From positions 62,001-126,000 of the forward strand of contig JAJEKB010021919.1 of NCBI GenBank assembly GCA_022393335.1: DNA of 64,000 nucleotides. Direction: 5' to 3'. A model generated the notes under the pieces. That model did not search any database. It was not told where the DNA came from and worked only from the letters and a program-made list of their open reading frames with translations. Below are positions 47,074-60,200 of this stretch, one piece after another. How positions within the stretch are numbered: position 1 is the first letter of the stretch; the number at the start of each line of letters is the position of its first letter. Made by a program: the position numbers and the translations under genes. Source of the stretch: Macrotrachela quadricornifera (Eukaryota > Rotifera > Eurotatoria > Philodinida > Philodinidae).

Positions 47074-47165
47074 AATATTAACATTTTATTTGTCTTAATA
47101 TTGATGTTAAAATAAAATATATGTTCGTAATATTAACAGAATCATTTTAAAAAGTTTTCGATTCT

Positions 47166-47994
47166 AACGGGTGATCCAGAATAATTGAAGGTTTTAGTAT
47201 TTTAGAGATTTTTTCCTTTTTTTTCTCATGATAAAGAACATTTTCTTACCAAAAGATGGAGCTTAAAATTCTCTACAAAACCATATACTTTCAAACTAAT
47301 TAGTTACGCACAGTGAATGCACATATTTTTGGTATTCCAGATTTTCATTACTTATTTCACTGTATTAGAAAAACGAAGAAAATATACATCATTTTGAGCA
47401 ATCAAATTTCGACCAGGCAAAAATGAACATTTTTTGAGTACACGATGAATTTGATTTTTCTTATTTCATCTCATCATTGTTTTATATGCTTTATTAAAAA
47501 GAAATAAAATACGTCATAAGATGCAGCGTGAAAAGAGAAAACAATTTACCAAAAACAATCATATGAAAGTAAGATAAAAAGAAATTCATCTCGACTCAGG
47601 CAAAATCTGATTGCTCAAAGTTATGTCAATTTTGGGAACAAAAAACGTAATTATTAAATAGTCAGACTTATGTAAATTGTACAGCTTTTCTCGTTGTATC
47701 TTTTCGTTTATTTCGTTTTTTTTAATACAGTGAAGTAAGTTAATGAAAATGTGGAATACAAAATATAGGCATTCGCTATGCGTAACTAATTAGTTTGAAA
47801 GTGAAGCATTTTATACGATATTACTGTTTATTTTTTTTAAATATTTTTAAAGTAGGTTTTTATTTTGAAAGTATATAATTTTGTAGAGAATTTCAAGCTC
47901 CATCTTTTGCTAAAAAAAGTTTCTTTATCATGAGAAAAAAAAGGAAAAAATCTCTAAAATACTGAGATCTTCGTTTATTCTGGGCCACCCGTTA
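47166..47994. mobile_element. Foldback element with TAACGGGTG ends
   Basis: The ends read taacgggtgatccagaataa and the complement of taacgggtggcccagaataa. Arms of about 200-250 bp pair along most of their length (tttagagattttttcctttt, gcgtaactaattagtttgaa). A TA at each outer edge could be the target duplication. The inner part contains a further inverted pair around ttgagcaatca. No transposase. It lies in the spacer of the palindrome. Confidence 0.75.
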
Positions 47995-48309
47995 GTTCCT
48001 ATACTATATAAGTTAAAACAAAAATAAGAGACATATGTGAATAAAATGAAGAAGGTATGGTATGCATAGTCTTATTTTTATTGCTAGATTGATACTTCTT
48101 TATCCTTAATATAGGCATGAAAAATGAAATACTAGAAATAATTGTAGATTAAATAAAAAAATAGATGAAAGAAGATTTTATTAAAATAAACGTAGTGAAA
48201 CTAGTTTTTATAAATAAATTAATAAAAGATAAATAAATAAAGCTATCGATTCATCTAGAGTCATCATCAGTGAGTATTGAGATGAATGTTGTATTTTGCA
48301 GTAGTATTG

Positions 48310-48494
48310 TTAACCCTTTACCCACCATAGCGGTTCTAGAAGAGCTACGAATAAAGTAACGACTCGTATAAAGTAGTAGTCCTTCCAATATACCACTGAT
48401 ATGGACAGATCGACTGGCCGCTCTATCTCTGGGCCAGATCGGTTTGGTCACTCCAGTGACCAAGGGGGGGGGGGGGGGGGGGGTAAAGGGTTAA
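48310..48494. mobile_element. piggyBac-type MITE with TTAA duplication and a 20-G tract
   Basis: The ends are ttaaccctttaccc and gggtaaagggttaa, that is, ccctttaccc inverted repeats flanked by TTAA on both sides, the hallmark of piggyBac insertions. The element is about 180 bp. A homopolymer of 20 G (48464-48483) sits just inside the right end. Transposition would need an autonomous source; a piggyBac transposase remnant lies at 49877-50191. Confidence 0.85.
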
Positions 48495-48923
48495 CTTGTA
48501 TAAATCAGAGATTATCATCAAAGCAATGTATCAGGACTACCCTAATGAAATTTTCGTAAACAAATATTTTGTGTTGTAAATAACTTGTGTTGAAAAACTT
48601 CTTGGTAGATATAATCATATTACTATTCCACAGAAAAAGTTTAAATTTTTTTCATACGTTTATGGCTAGTTGGAATTTGAAACTAAACAATCCCCAACTA
48701 AAATCTATTAGATGTCTCATAGATAAAGAAGATCAGAGCAAAAAAATATGTCCTGTGGCGATCTCCACTAAAGACATATCAGATGATTTCAGCAGTTCAT
48801 GGACATAGAGATGTTTAGTATACGAAGTATAACTGACAAGTTTTATAGAATAATCGTGTTAATATCAGAAATATATCTTTTATTTTAATATTATCACAAA
48901 AAGAAGCAAGATGTTGTTAATTA

Positions 48924-49786
48924 TTAAAAAAATATTTTATTCAATTGTTGATTATTATGATTATGAATCATTATATGGTAACCATCTTGAATTCAAATTT
49001 GGAAAAGTGGTTCTTCTTCCTCTTTGTACTAATTGAAATCTATGATTTGGATGTACAAATTGTGCACGAGTTATACATCTATCACATAAATCATATGTAT
49101 CACATCCTCGACATTGTTGACATTGATATCGATTACCACCATTTCCACGACCACAAACATCACAATACCATGATGATGAAAACATTATTTAATCAATTTT
49201 CAATAATAAGATAAATGAATAAATCAACTTCTATGTGTAGAAGATATTGAAGAACGATTAATATGCCCAGGTAATAGTATGTGTACAGAACAGATCCGAA
49301 CGAATGACAAAATGAAATGTGCACATGGTATATATACATACAAATAGATAAAGAACAAATAGAGAATTGAGTCATCTATTGAGATTAATCATCCATGACT
49401 ATTATACTAAAAATAAAATGATAAATTATGTAAAAGATAAAATAGAAAGAGAATAACGTCATCGTTACAGTATATATTCACAAATTGATTTATTTTATGA
49501 AAAAAAGTGACGTATGTACCAATTTGATAAAAATAAAATGTCAAAGCGATATTAATAAAATTTAAGTACAGGTCATAAACTTAGATTTCGAAGGAATATA
49601 TGTTAGAATTCTTTACAAATGTATCAGATCTCATTTTTCAACAATTGAATATTGCATAGACTATAGAATTATTATTTGTTTGTAAAAGCAAAGTGTAAGG
49701 AATAAAACATAATAATATGGAAAGTAGTTTTTATTTTATCTATTTTTGAGTTTGAAAGAAATCCAGTAGAATATGTCATTTCACAT
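48924..49786 (-). repeat. Right arm of the palindromic duplication
   Basis: Inverted copy of 46175-47073. The arms are separated by about 1.85 kb that holds the foldback at 47166 and the piggyBac-type MITE at 48310. Divergence between arms is a few percent with small indels, more than expected for assembly artefact. Confidence 0.88.
48961..49185 (-). CDS. Small ZZ-type zinc-finger protein, right copy
   Basis: A 74-residue open frame on the minus strand, inverted copy of 46810-47034. All eight zinc ligands are kept (WYCDVC, YQCQQC, LCDRC, HPNH). Changes are N to D next to the first Cys, V to A before the His pair, and RTTFPN in place of KGIFSN in the tail. The ORF has no indels relative to its partner although the surrounding arm does, which weakly suggests constraint. 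Function unknown; peptide binding is the usual ZZ role. Confidence 0.6.
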   Translation of the reverse strand: MFSSSWYCDVCGRGNGGNRYQCQQCRGCDTYDLCDRCITRAQFVHPNHRFQLVQRGRRTTFPNLNSRWLPYNDS

Positions 49787-49876
49787 CTTCAAGGACAATA
49801 ATACTAAATTTTTTTTTGAAAAAGTTTACTTTTTTAAAATAGTGAAAACAGATGTTTATTCAATTAAAAATCATTA

Positions 49877-50191
49877 TCAAAGGTGTTTAAGAGTATGATA
49901 AGCTTTGAAACAGTCAATTATACATAGTCCAACATGATATTCTTTGCACTCATACCTTGTATATTTGACTGATTTTTCATCTTTTTTTCTATGAGAGCAT
50001 ACATAATATTTCTTCTGAACAGCAGTTTTTGACGCAGTGGATGGAACAAGTGATAGAAAATATCTAGCAGATAAGCATAGTGATGAATCAATTGTTGGTC
50101 TCCTGAAAGAAATTCTTTTTTGGTTCGTATACTTTGAGAGAATATTTTTTATCAGTTGAATATTCTTTGAATTTTGTGTTTTACGTTGCAC
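49877..50191 (-). pseudogene. piggyBac transposase C-terminal fragment
   Basis: The 104-codon open frame ends in a Cys-rich domain: LVPSTASKTAVQKKYYVC, then a spaced Cys in RYECKEYHVGLC, then IIDCFKAYHTLK. This is the C-terminal zinc-binding domain of piggyBac transposases, which binds the element end. The catalytic DDD core is absent; upstream sequence on this strand shows no continuation. It is a decayed remnant next to the palindrome. Confidence 0.75.
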
Positions 50192-53100
50192 TGCGTCGGG
50201 ATTTTTCTAATACTTCGAAATATATACCATACCTGGTAACAAAGGGTTGATGTATTTCATAAAGCCTCTTATATTATATTGAATTCTCTATTAATATAAG
50301 AGAAAAATTTTTATATTGTTCTTCAAATTCTTTGCAGTATTTCGGATGTTTTGTAGCTAATACATGAAGAAGTATTTCTTCTGTAATTTCTAAAAAAACA
50401 TCATTTAGAATAAAACCAGAGTTCAAGATCATCTCTCTTGCAAAAGTCTTTCTGTAGAATGTTTATTCATTTTTCAATCATTTAAACAATTATTGACGAT
50501 CAAAATATTTCTCTCATTTATAATTGATTATGGATAAACGAAAATTTTGTCATAATTGACAATAATATTTGTATGAAATTGTATTAAATATATTTTTATA
50601 CTCTGATCAAAACCTACTCGATATAAAATAAAAAAGTGATTTGCATCAGTCAGTTTTACAGAGCGAAGTTTGTTCTACAAAGTATACTATTTACTTTGCA
50701 TTTACATGCAGAAGTAAAGACATGAAATCTGTTGCATTATAAATAAATGATTTCAAAAACATTGACCTATTCACCGAATACTATTTAACATATTAATCAA
50801 TTCCAAGGAAAATATTGTTAACTTTTTATTCATTTGAGTTTAGACCTATTCTAGTATATGGTTTTATAGAGAATTCAATGTTTTCTCAAATTGCTCCTTT
50901 AGAATTGTTTCAAAACATAACCTACACAAATAGTCAATAGAAAGAAAAATTATCATTTCTTCTCCCTGTTGAGCAATAATTTATCGCAAATCAATCATAA
51001 ATGAGAGAAATATTTTGATCAAGTGATCAAAACTATTGGAACATCGAGTATGTTTCAATGTAGATCAAACTCGTGTGCACTATTACAATCATATTTACAC
51101 CGTACTCATATCTCACACATGGAATTTTCTACACACACTTAAATACAAGAAGTTTCTTGGATTTAATTTGTTTGTCCTTTGAGAAAAAGAGAGAAACAAA
51201 AGAGATGAAATAGAATGAAGTATATATAGAATGAAAAAAATAATCATTGGAACAATTTATTTATTCTGCATTATTTTCAAAAAACAGAAGAAGTAACGAA
51301 GCGAAGAATTAAAAATAAAATGCAGGTGAGTATGTTTTGTTTGAAATTATTCTTTATTTAAAATATAATCCACAAACTAATACTAATGTCAACTTTTTGA
51401 AAATTCACAAAGCATCAAAAACTGAAAGAAATATTGTGGAATCCCTACGAAGATTACAGACTTTTTTACTATTACATAAGATCCTTTACTTTTCATGAAA
51501 GGATCCTAAACTCTTGGAAATTCAATAAAAACTTGAGAATTTTTTACCATACGTTAGAAATCTAATCTATTAAATTATTCTTTCGTTGTACTTATGAAAC
51601 ATGTGTTTTTAGTTATTTTTATTGTTGATATATTTATTTAATATAAAGCAAATAATACATATAAATATATAGAATCTCAGTAAAAACAATGGAAAGACAA
51701 GAATACAAATAAAAACAAATTTAAAGTTAAACTCCATCCACATCCATTCCAATTCATTGCTCATTTTAAAAAATGTTTTGAAAAAAGGAATATTGTATTT
51801 ACTTGTGAAATTTTATTAGTTTCAAACACATGGTCTGTTTGATTATTCAAATCCATTTTTTTATGTTGAAAAAAACTTAGGTAAGAATAAAAACGAAAAT
51901 TTATTCAATTCTTCTTTTTCTTTCGTCGAGAACAGTGCATCTCTATCGAAGTTGTTCTTTGATGTAGACTTGCTTCCATCGAATAATCTTGAAACCAACA
52001 GTAAAAGATGTTTTAATAGCAAACAAAGCATATTCTCATAACAATTGATTAAAAGGTGCATTCAATGAAAGAACAAATACAAATTTATTTACACTTCTCT
52101 TTTTCTTTTCTTCTGCTCCAAAGCGGTTCATTTGGATGTTGGGAAAGAATAGGGTTTCTATAGTTCCAAGAGTAAACTAGAATTGAGAACCAAACTGATA
52201 CTCGATTTTTTTTGCAGTTTTTGTGATCTGGAACCATTGAAATAGAAATTTTTTTTAACAATAACAAAGAAATCATTCAAATGCAGTTTCATCTTCATTC
52301 GAAATTATTCATGATCGTTAGAGTAGTGCAATACATAATTTGTATAAGTAATAGGCTAAACAAACTGTTGACAAAAATCCAAACAGAAATTCGTGGAATT
52401 TTTACCACATTGGTGGAAAACGTTTTTGTTGTCTGATTTTGATATTTGATTTAGACGTTATATCATTAAAGACAAATAATAGTACTAGTAAAAGCACTTT
52501 TTCGGCAAATAAAACTTAGAGATTCATAGGGTTCTTAATAAACAATTCAATTTATTTGTTATTGAATATGTTGAAAATCTGAACTAGATGAGAAAATTGG
52601 ATAAAATCTTCAATATTTATAGAGCTTTCCATTCCAGACGTTTTGATGAAAAGCTTTTTATTTTCTTGAGAATAGATTTAAAGTGTCATACTTAGTAAGA
52701 GAAACTAGGGAGTAATTTGTTAGAATTTCACAAAATAAAATGTCTTTTTGATTTAAATCCTTTCATTGTATACAATGTTTCGAATCGATTTCCAGTAAAA
52801 TAAGAACTTTTGAAGAAAATATTGCTCGAATTAAGAATTCTACAAATGTCGAAATTCACAACTGAAATAAAAAGAAAATCTGTAGAGTAAGCATATTCTA
52901 CAATCTGCTACAGAAGTGAAGAACAATCCATTACTACAACTACTATAAAGAAGTTCAAAATGAGTGATACATACAATAATATAATTAATTTCATATGAGT
53001 ATATTGTATTTATGTTTTTACTTATTAAACAAGTAACTATTCTCATGAAATAATGAACATAAGAGACCTTAAAAATGTAATATAGGCATTTCTAAAATCA

Positions 53101-53708
53101 ATTATTACTCTGTTTTTTTTATATTACCGTAAAATTATCGATTCCTAAAACAGATATTAAGAACAAAGAAATTGAAGAGCATGATATTGAGATTATTCTC
53201 ATTGAAGTATATCATTGTTCATAATTTAGTTGCACCAATTCTTTTACGTTTAGATTGAAAGATCATGCTATCAATTGTATTTAATCAAAAAAGGCATTAC
53301 TATTTGAATCAATGTTTTTTCTTTACTACCATATAGTCTTCGAAAAAAAAAATCATGGAATACAGTTTCTAGCTTAAATATTTTATACTAGCTTCGTTAG
53401 AAGAGAAAATAGAATTTAATTGATCTTTATGTAAGACTTTTGTCGCCTAAATACAAGCAGGCATGTTTCATTATTGATTATACATTAAAAAAAACATATG
53501 AGTAAGAGAAATATGTTTGTAACCATAAAAACAATCCATCCCCTTTTGACGTCAATCTTTTCTTTTTTCAATAAAGTTTGGCAGTGTCTTTTAGCATAAA
53601 AGAAAATTAAAAAAATATATTGAATAGGTTAAATCCCATTCATTCGTGATTTCAGATTGACATTATATAAAATTAATTATCCATTTATATCATATACAAT
53701 AAATCAAT
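50192..53708. other. Intergenic, nothing recognised
   Basis: 3.5 kb of AT-rich sequence with no supported gene. A consensus-like splice donor after an ATG (atgcaggtgagta near 51320) could mark an untraced first exon but cannot be linked to any downstream exon. A TATA-like attatataaaatt lies about 45 bp upstream of the ATG at 53709. Confidence 0.4.
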
Positions 53709-56165
53709 ATGGGTTGTGGAATATCATCAACACCAACATCTAGTTCACCCAGTGTTCATCAACGATCCGATTTAAGTCGTGCTCCGAGACAAAATCACCG
53801 AGCTGACAAATATGAAATCATTCAAAACTTTCTTGTCCTTTGGCTTGATGCTAAGATTAATGAATCCGGTGAGGACTATCATAATTCGATCAAACATTTG
53901 CGACGAACCGCCAATACAATCAAACCATACCGAGATGCACAAAAATGTATCGATTATATATCAGAACTTGAAAATGAAAAAGCTTTTCTTATTATTTCTG
54001 GTGCTTTATGTCAATCTGTGGTGCCACGCATTCATGACATGACACAGTTGTATTCAATTTATGTCTTCTGTCAGAAAAAAGAAAGATATGAAAAATGGGC
54101 AAAAGACTGGTCCAAAGTAAGAGGTATTTTTACCGAAATCATCCCAATCTGTGATGCAGTTCAAGAGTCTGCTCGTCAATGTGACGAAGACTCTAACGTA
54201 ATTAATATTGTTTCATCACTAAGTCAAATTGAACCTTCGTTCATGTATACACAACTTTTCAAAGAAATTATTCTTGATATCGATTTCAACGAAAAGGAAG
54301 AACTCAAGAATCTAGTCGAATACGCACGTAAGAAATATGCCGACAATGAAGAACACTTGGCAATAATTGAAGAATTTGCTCGCGACTATCGAAGTCATTT
54401 GGACGAGAATAACAAGCCTATTTGGTAGTATACACGAGAATGCTTCACATATTCTATGCTCAATAAAGCACTGGGTCGTTTACAAGTTGAAACTCTTCTA
54501 AAAATGGGCATATTTCTTCGTGATCTACACAGAAACATCGAGAAGCTCCATTCAGAACAAATGAATGAAATGTTCAATGGTACTACAAAAGCGCTTATCG
54601 TATATCGAGGTAAAGCAATGACTGAACAAGACTTTAATAAGATTAAACAAGGTGGCCTTTTGTCATTCAATAATTTCCTATCGACAAGTGCCGATCGAAC
54701 AGTAGCTATTGGATTTATTAAGGAAGGACTCAAGTCCAATAGTAAGAAAATTGGTGTTCTCTTCAAAATGGACATTGATCGATCTATTTCGTCGGCTCCA
54801 TTTGCTCGTGTCGACAATATCAGTTATTTCAATAAAGAAAAAGAAATTCTATTTTCAATGCACACCGTTTTTCGTGTTCAGCAAATTGAAGAAAAAGAAG
54901 ACAGTGATATCAAATTTTGGCGAGTAAAACTAACACTCACCAGTGACAGTGATGATCATCAGCTGAGTATTCTCATTGAAAGTATTCGAAAAGAGATAGT
55001 TGGTACAGGCTGGCAAAAAATGGGATACTTGTTATGGAAACTTGGCCAGAATGACGAAGCAGAAGATTTGTACAAAATGCTGCTTGAGGAAGCATCTGAT
55101 GAAACTGATAAATCTTACTGCTTTAACCAACTTGGATTAATTAAGAATGGGCTAGGACAATACAATGAGGCCATCGAATTTTATCAAAAATCACTGGATA
55201 TCAAAAAGAAAACGCTTCCTACGAATGATTCCAGCTTTGCTGTTACCTACAATAATATAGGAGGTGTATACAGAAATATGGGCGAGTATTCAAAAGCACT
55301 TTCGTACTATGAACAGGCGCTCGAAATTCAAAAATTAGTTCTTTCTCCGAATCATTCAGATTTGTCTACCTCCTACAACAACCTCGGGCTGGTGTACAAA
55401 AACATGGGCGAGTACTTGAAAGCGATCTCTTCACATGAAAAAGCACTTGAAATTGATCAGAATATTCTTCCTCCGAATCATCCCGACCTAGCTAGTTCCT
55501 ATAACAATATTGCAGGAGTATATAGAAACATGGGCGACTACTCGAAAGCAATCTCTTCACACGAAAAAGCACTTGAAATTCGGAAAATATCTCTTCCCCC
55601 AAATCATACCGATTTGGCTAATTCCTACAACAACATTGGAGGGGTATATAGAAACATGGGCGAGTATTCAAAAGCACTCTTATCACACGAAAAGGCACTC
55701 AAAATTCGGAAAATAGCTCTTCCTCTGAATCATCCCGACTTGGCTGCTTCCTACAACAATATTGGTAATGTTTATACTCAGATGGGCGAATACTCGAAAG
55801 CGCTTTCGTCTCATGAACAGGCACTTGAAATTCGAAAAATAGTTCTTTCTCTGAATCATCCTGATTTGGCTAGTTCTTTTAACAATATCGGGATGGTGTA
55901 CGATAAAATGGGAGATTACTTGAAAGCTCTCTCATCATACGAACAATCACTTGAAATTCGTAAAATAGCTCTTCCTCCAAATCATCGCGACCTGGCTGCA
56001 TCCTACCACAACATTGGGTCGGTATATGATAACATGGGGGAGTACTCGAAAGCACTTTTATATTATGAAAAATCGCTTGCAATCAAGAAAATAGCGCTTC
56101 CTGCTACACACCCGAGTATTCCAATAACGGAAAAAAGTATTGAACTACTTAGAGAGAAAATGTAA
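53709..56165 (+). pseudogene. ADP-ribosyltransferase with TPR repeats, one in-frame TAG
   Basis: One frame of 819 codons runs from ATG 53709 to the stop at 56163-56165, broken only by TAG at codon 240 (54426-54428). The N-terminus MGCGIS has Gly2 and Cys3, a likely N-myristoylation/palmitoylation site for membrane attachment. Residues 25-190 form the same receiver-like domain as in the gene at 11396. The ART core has R300 (VYRG), the STS strand at 325-327 (FLSTSAD), and E377-x-E379 (NKEKEILF), predicting transfer of ADP-ribose from NAD+ to arginine. About nine 42-residue TPRs follow (55015-56110) and repeat at the DNA level every 126 bp. The TAG falls where the paralogue here has Trp just before YTR. 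Without readthrough or editing only a 239-residue N-terminal fragment is made; a start at codon 250 could give a catalytic fragment without the N-domain. No intron. Confidence 0.82.
55130..56110 (+). repeat. 126-bp coding tandem repeat (TPRs)
   Basis: Eight copies of a 126-bp unit, each coding for one 42-residue TPR with the core SYNNIGGVYRNMGEYSKAL and the linker LPPNHPDLA. DNA similarity between units is high, so unequal exchange or gene conversion could change their number. Confidence 0.9.
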
Positions 56166-57258
56166 TGTTTTTTTTCTTTTTTTTGTCACAAAACAGGGGG
56201 ACTGCTTCCCTGTGATTTTCTTCTGGTTTGCTAGAATATTCACCAGCTGAAGGATGATGGTACACATATATGCGACCACGGACACCTCTTGCGTTCTGTT
56301 GACTTGTACAGTATAAAAAAGAGATATATAGAATATCTTTAAACCTCCTCTGCACCTATTTCAGATAAAAAGGAAGTACTTTTTCTTTTCAATTTAGAAG
56401 AAATTCAAATAGATCATTACATGTCTAATTGACCGTTTTGATTCGAATCAATTTGTTTCCTTCTAATTGAATAAGATTAGAAGAAAGTAAGTATTCACTC
56501 TTGTAAAATAATTACTTTGAGAAACAACATCATCAAAGAATATCAATGATATATTGATAGCTGGGCAATCATGCAAACTGCTTCTTTTTGTATGGCGATG
56601 TTTCAAAATGTTGCCTTTTCCAGGGGATCGACTATGCTGTTTCATGACTGTTAATGTATATCGAAGCCACACTATGTCATTTGCTTATTGATATTGCGAA
56701 GTGGTTGAAAATGGACAAATTAAGTGTTAACACTTAACCGGGTTTAATATTACCTATTTTATTTGTGCTTTTTGGCTGCGCAAAAACAGTCAGCTATTTA
56801 ATCACGTTATCTTCATGGAACTAAACTATCGGCGAAGATACAAATGAATATATCGATACTGTTTAATCGTATAATAATTTTTATGCCTCTCGTTAAGTAT
56901 TCTGCGAATATAATTATGGTTGTTCTGCCATTCGCTCGATTTACTTTAATGTCTGCATAAATATTGCAAAGTTTTGAAGCCTTAAAAGTTTATTATTCAT
57001 TAAATATTGTTTTATTTTGTTTTGAGAATAGTGTTCTGTAATTGAGATGAATGTATTAAAAGTTGCCTAATCAGAATGACGTTATGTACAGTGTAAAATT
57101 CAAATATTATTCCTAACGATAATGAATGACATTAAATCAATACAGCAAAATCCTGCTTTATTTCTTTTCTGAGCCCATACAAAAAAAGAATTCCTATAAA
57201 ACATACATTGACAACTATAAAAACACTGTCAGTACTTCTGTAAGACGTTGCTTTTCAA
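56166..57258. other. Intergenic, nothing recognised
   Basis: AT-rich. No supported gene or repeat. Confidence 0.4.
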
Positions 57259-60200
57259 ATGAATAGAATGCAACGATTATTGAATACGATAATTTTAGCA
57301 CTGTAAGTAGTTGTATAACAGTAAAATAATTATCTGATACGAATGCCTTTCTAGATTTCTTGTATACTCTGTTGGAGGTAAGAGAAATGACTTCAATTGA
57401 TATGTGTGTATTAAAAACTAACATGAGTCTAAAAAATTAATCCATTTTAGTTTGTATTCATTTTCTTTTTGAATTATTACATGAAATACAAATAATAATT
57501 GTCAATGATGAATATCAGTGACAACATATCACTTTTATTTTCTATGAAACTCGTTCTAGGTCAAGGTGTGACAGATGGTACACGTTCTACATGTGGATGT
57601 TGCCCATCAAAAGATTGTCAGGCAAAATCGGTGCCTTGTTCAACCAACATAGACTGTGAATGCTTGTTTATGACAATGACTGAAAGTGGAATGTGTGCAA
57701 ATACTGTGATATCTTGTCAGAGTTTGACTCGATGCGAAAGTGATAATATCACGTGTTTGGTACCCAATACCATTTGTGTCAATAACACCCGATGCAAGAT
57801 TCCTGTGTGCTTTCCTATTGAACGTGCTTCTGTTCTAACATGTCCTCCATTAAATTCAATTATATCAAATACAACTACAAGTAAAGTTTTAAACCAGTAT
57901 TAATAGAAAACAAAGCCTCATTACACTACTATAAGATTTTGATTATGATTTTTCTGCATAAAAATTTATAGTAATCTATCTGTAGATTAACGTAGAGAAT
58001 AATTGATGATCTATCGAATTATGTAATTTTTCTTAAAAGGAACTTTTATGAATTATAGTACAATTGTAGAATGCTTAATGATTTTTCAACTTTAGTACGT
58101 GCAGCAATGTCTTTGGAGACTTTGTTATTGATTACTTTGAGTTGTATTGTGAAAATAAAAATTTCAAAAGCGACACAGTATGAAATTGTAACACTGTTAT
58201 AGTCCATTTAAAAATGGTGCAAATGAATTTTTTGCATCTTTTGACTCTTTCGTCTCCTTATATTATCCTTTTTGTTGACAACGTTTTTGATGTCTTGCAG
58301 TTATTCTATGAAAATCTCACTTTCTCATGATTTTTCCTCTTCCCGAACGATTGCCGCTATTTCCTAACAACCAGAGACCTAATGTCGAACATGCAAGTAC
58401 GTTTCGATCTAGGATTTCTTTTTTTACGGTATAGCTATTTTTCAAAAGTTGATTACTTTGACCAAAACCAAACCATCCAATTTGTTCAAAGAGTAATATT
58501 AGATATTCTTTTAGTTTTCGTTTGAAAAACCCTCAAAATAGTTTAGCAGTAATCCTTCTCGGAAAATAGTAAATATCATGCAACATTAATATTTATCTAA
58601 TGTTTGCATTACAATAGCCTTGTTGTATTATTCATAAATGATGGTAACTTTTTGTGATGTATTTTATAACGATAAATGTTTTATATTGTTTAACTAGATT
58701 TACTTAGGTAAACATATGTCATATTTTCGCTTGCAAACTACATTCGATAGATTTATTCCCTACTTCATTCATAAGAAATCTTTGAATGTCAAAATATTTA
58801 CCATAGTTTTTGAAGAATATCAATCTATACACTTCTACCTCGTAGTAGATTTTTTGCATACAAATAATGTTTTCATTGTATTGTTTTACTTCTTATATCA
58901 AGCTCTAACCACCACGATGGTTATAACATCAACAACTACAACGACATCAACAACTACCACGACACCAACGACAACAACAACTACCACGACACCAACGACA
59001 TCAACAACTACCACAACACCAACGACATCAACAACCACTACATCATTGATCACATTAGCACCCAATACGACTTCTGCGTCAATCGGTAAGCAACAAGAGT
59101 ATTAAATAAGGATTCGTTTCATCTCTTAAACGATAAGTTGCATAAAAGATTAAAAGTGATAAGATGAGAATGGAGATTGCACGTTTTCAGTTCTTCTTAT
59201 CAATCCTGATATAAGTTTTTCTCAAACATCTTTTGTTGTTGCATCTTTTCATTGGCAATTAGATCACGACACCATAACCATGAAGTCCACCAGTAGACTA
59301 CATTTCACAGAACAAGTGAGGAACCGAAATTTTAGAGAAACAGCATTACATCATTTGTTATCGAGTCAGTTACACTTCATTACGACAAGAATTCACACAA
59401 AATCTAACGAATCTGACCGATGACATGCTTATTCGAAACTGTATAATATGCTCGGCATATATATAACAGATTTTGATGGGTCCCAAGTAAACAGATATCT
59501 TGACATTCTCATATATTACCTGTTTCAACCAATGTTTTCAATAGCAAGTCTTATATAAAAGAAACTAATATCCATTTCAAAAATAAAAAAGAAGACACGC
59601 GGCTGTTTTTTGAATAATTTTGATGTACTGTCACCTAGCAAGTACTTTTTTTTTCTTTAGAAAGAACGGATCCCAATACATGTATTCTTGTGAAGTTCAA
59701 TAGGGTCTCGTGATGATAATAGGGTTAATCATGGTTATTTTTCAAGATGCATTGGCATCTCAATATGAGGCTAAATATGCTAAAAGTTTTAGCTTGATCT
59801 ACATAGATTTAACCGAATAACAAACTTATTCTTTCAGTCATTCCATAATCAGGTCTCTTGTATCTGGTTACTAAAATCTCGCTTTTATAATTAATTTTGC
59901 TCGAATGACTATGAGTATTGCTGGTTTGATGTTCTTACTTATAAAGAGTGATTCATCTATATTCTCATGCATTCACTCTCACTGTCGTACATTAGACTTA
60001 TAATTCATACAATAAAACGATAAATAAAGCAATTTCACACGAAGATTCTTCTTTAGTATTCATGGTTAAGCTTTCATTCTGATGAAATACTCTCTATAGA
60101 TTAAAATTACCTAAAGAAGGTATTTGGGCAATGACTATATGAAACTGAAACACAATCATATCTGTTCCCATTGTTAGGAAGCTTAATTCTTCGTCAGATA

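Noticed and set aside
51310..51340. First exon of a gene (ATG CAG followed by gtgagta)
   Set aside because: The donor is good but no matching downstream exon could be traced; a chance donor is common in sequence of this length.
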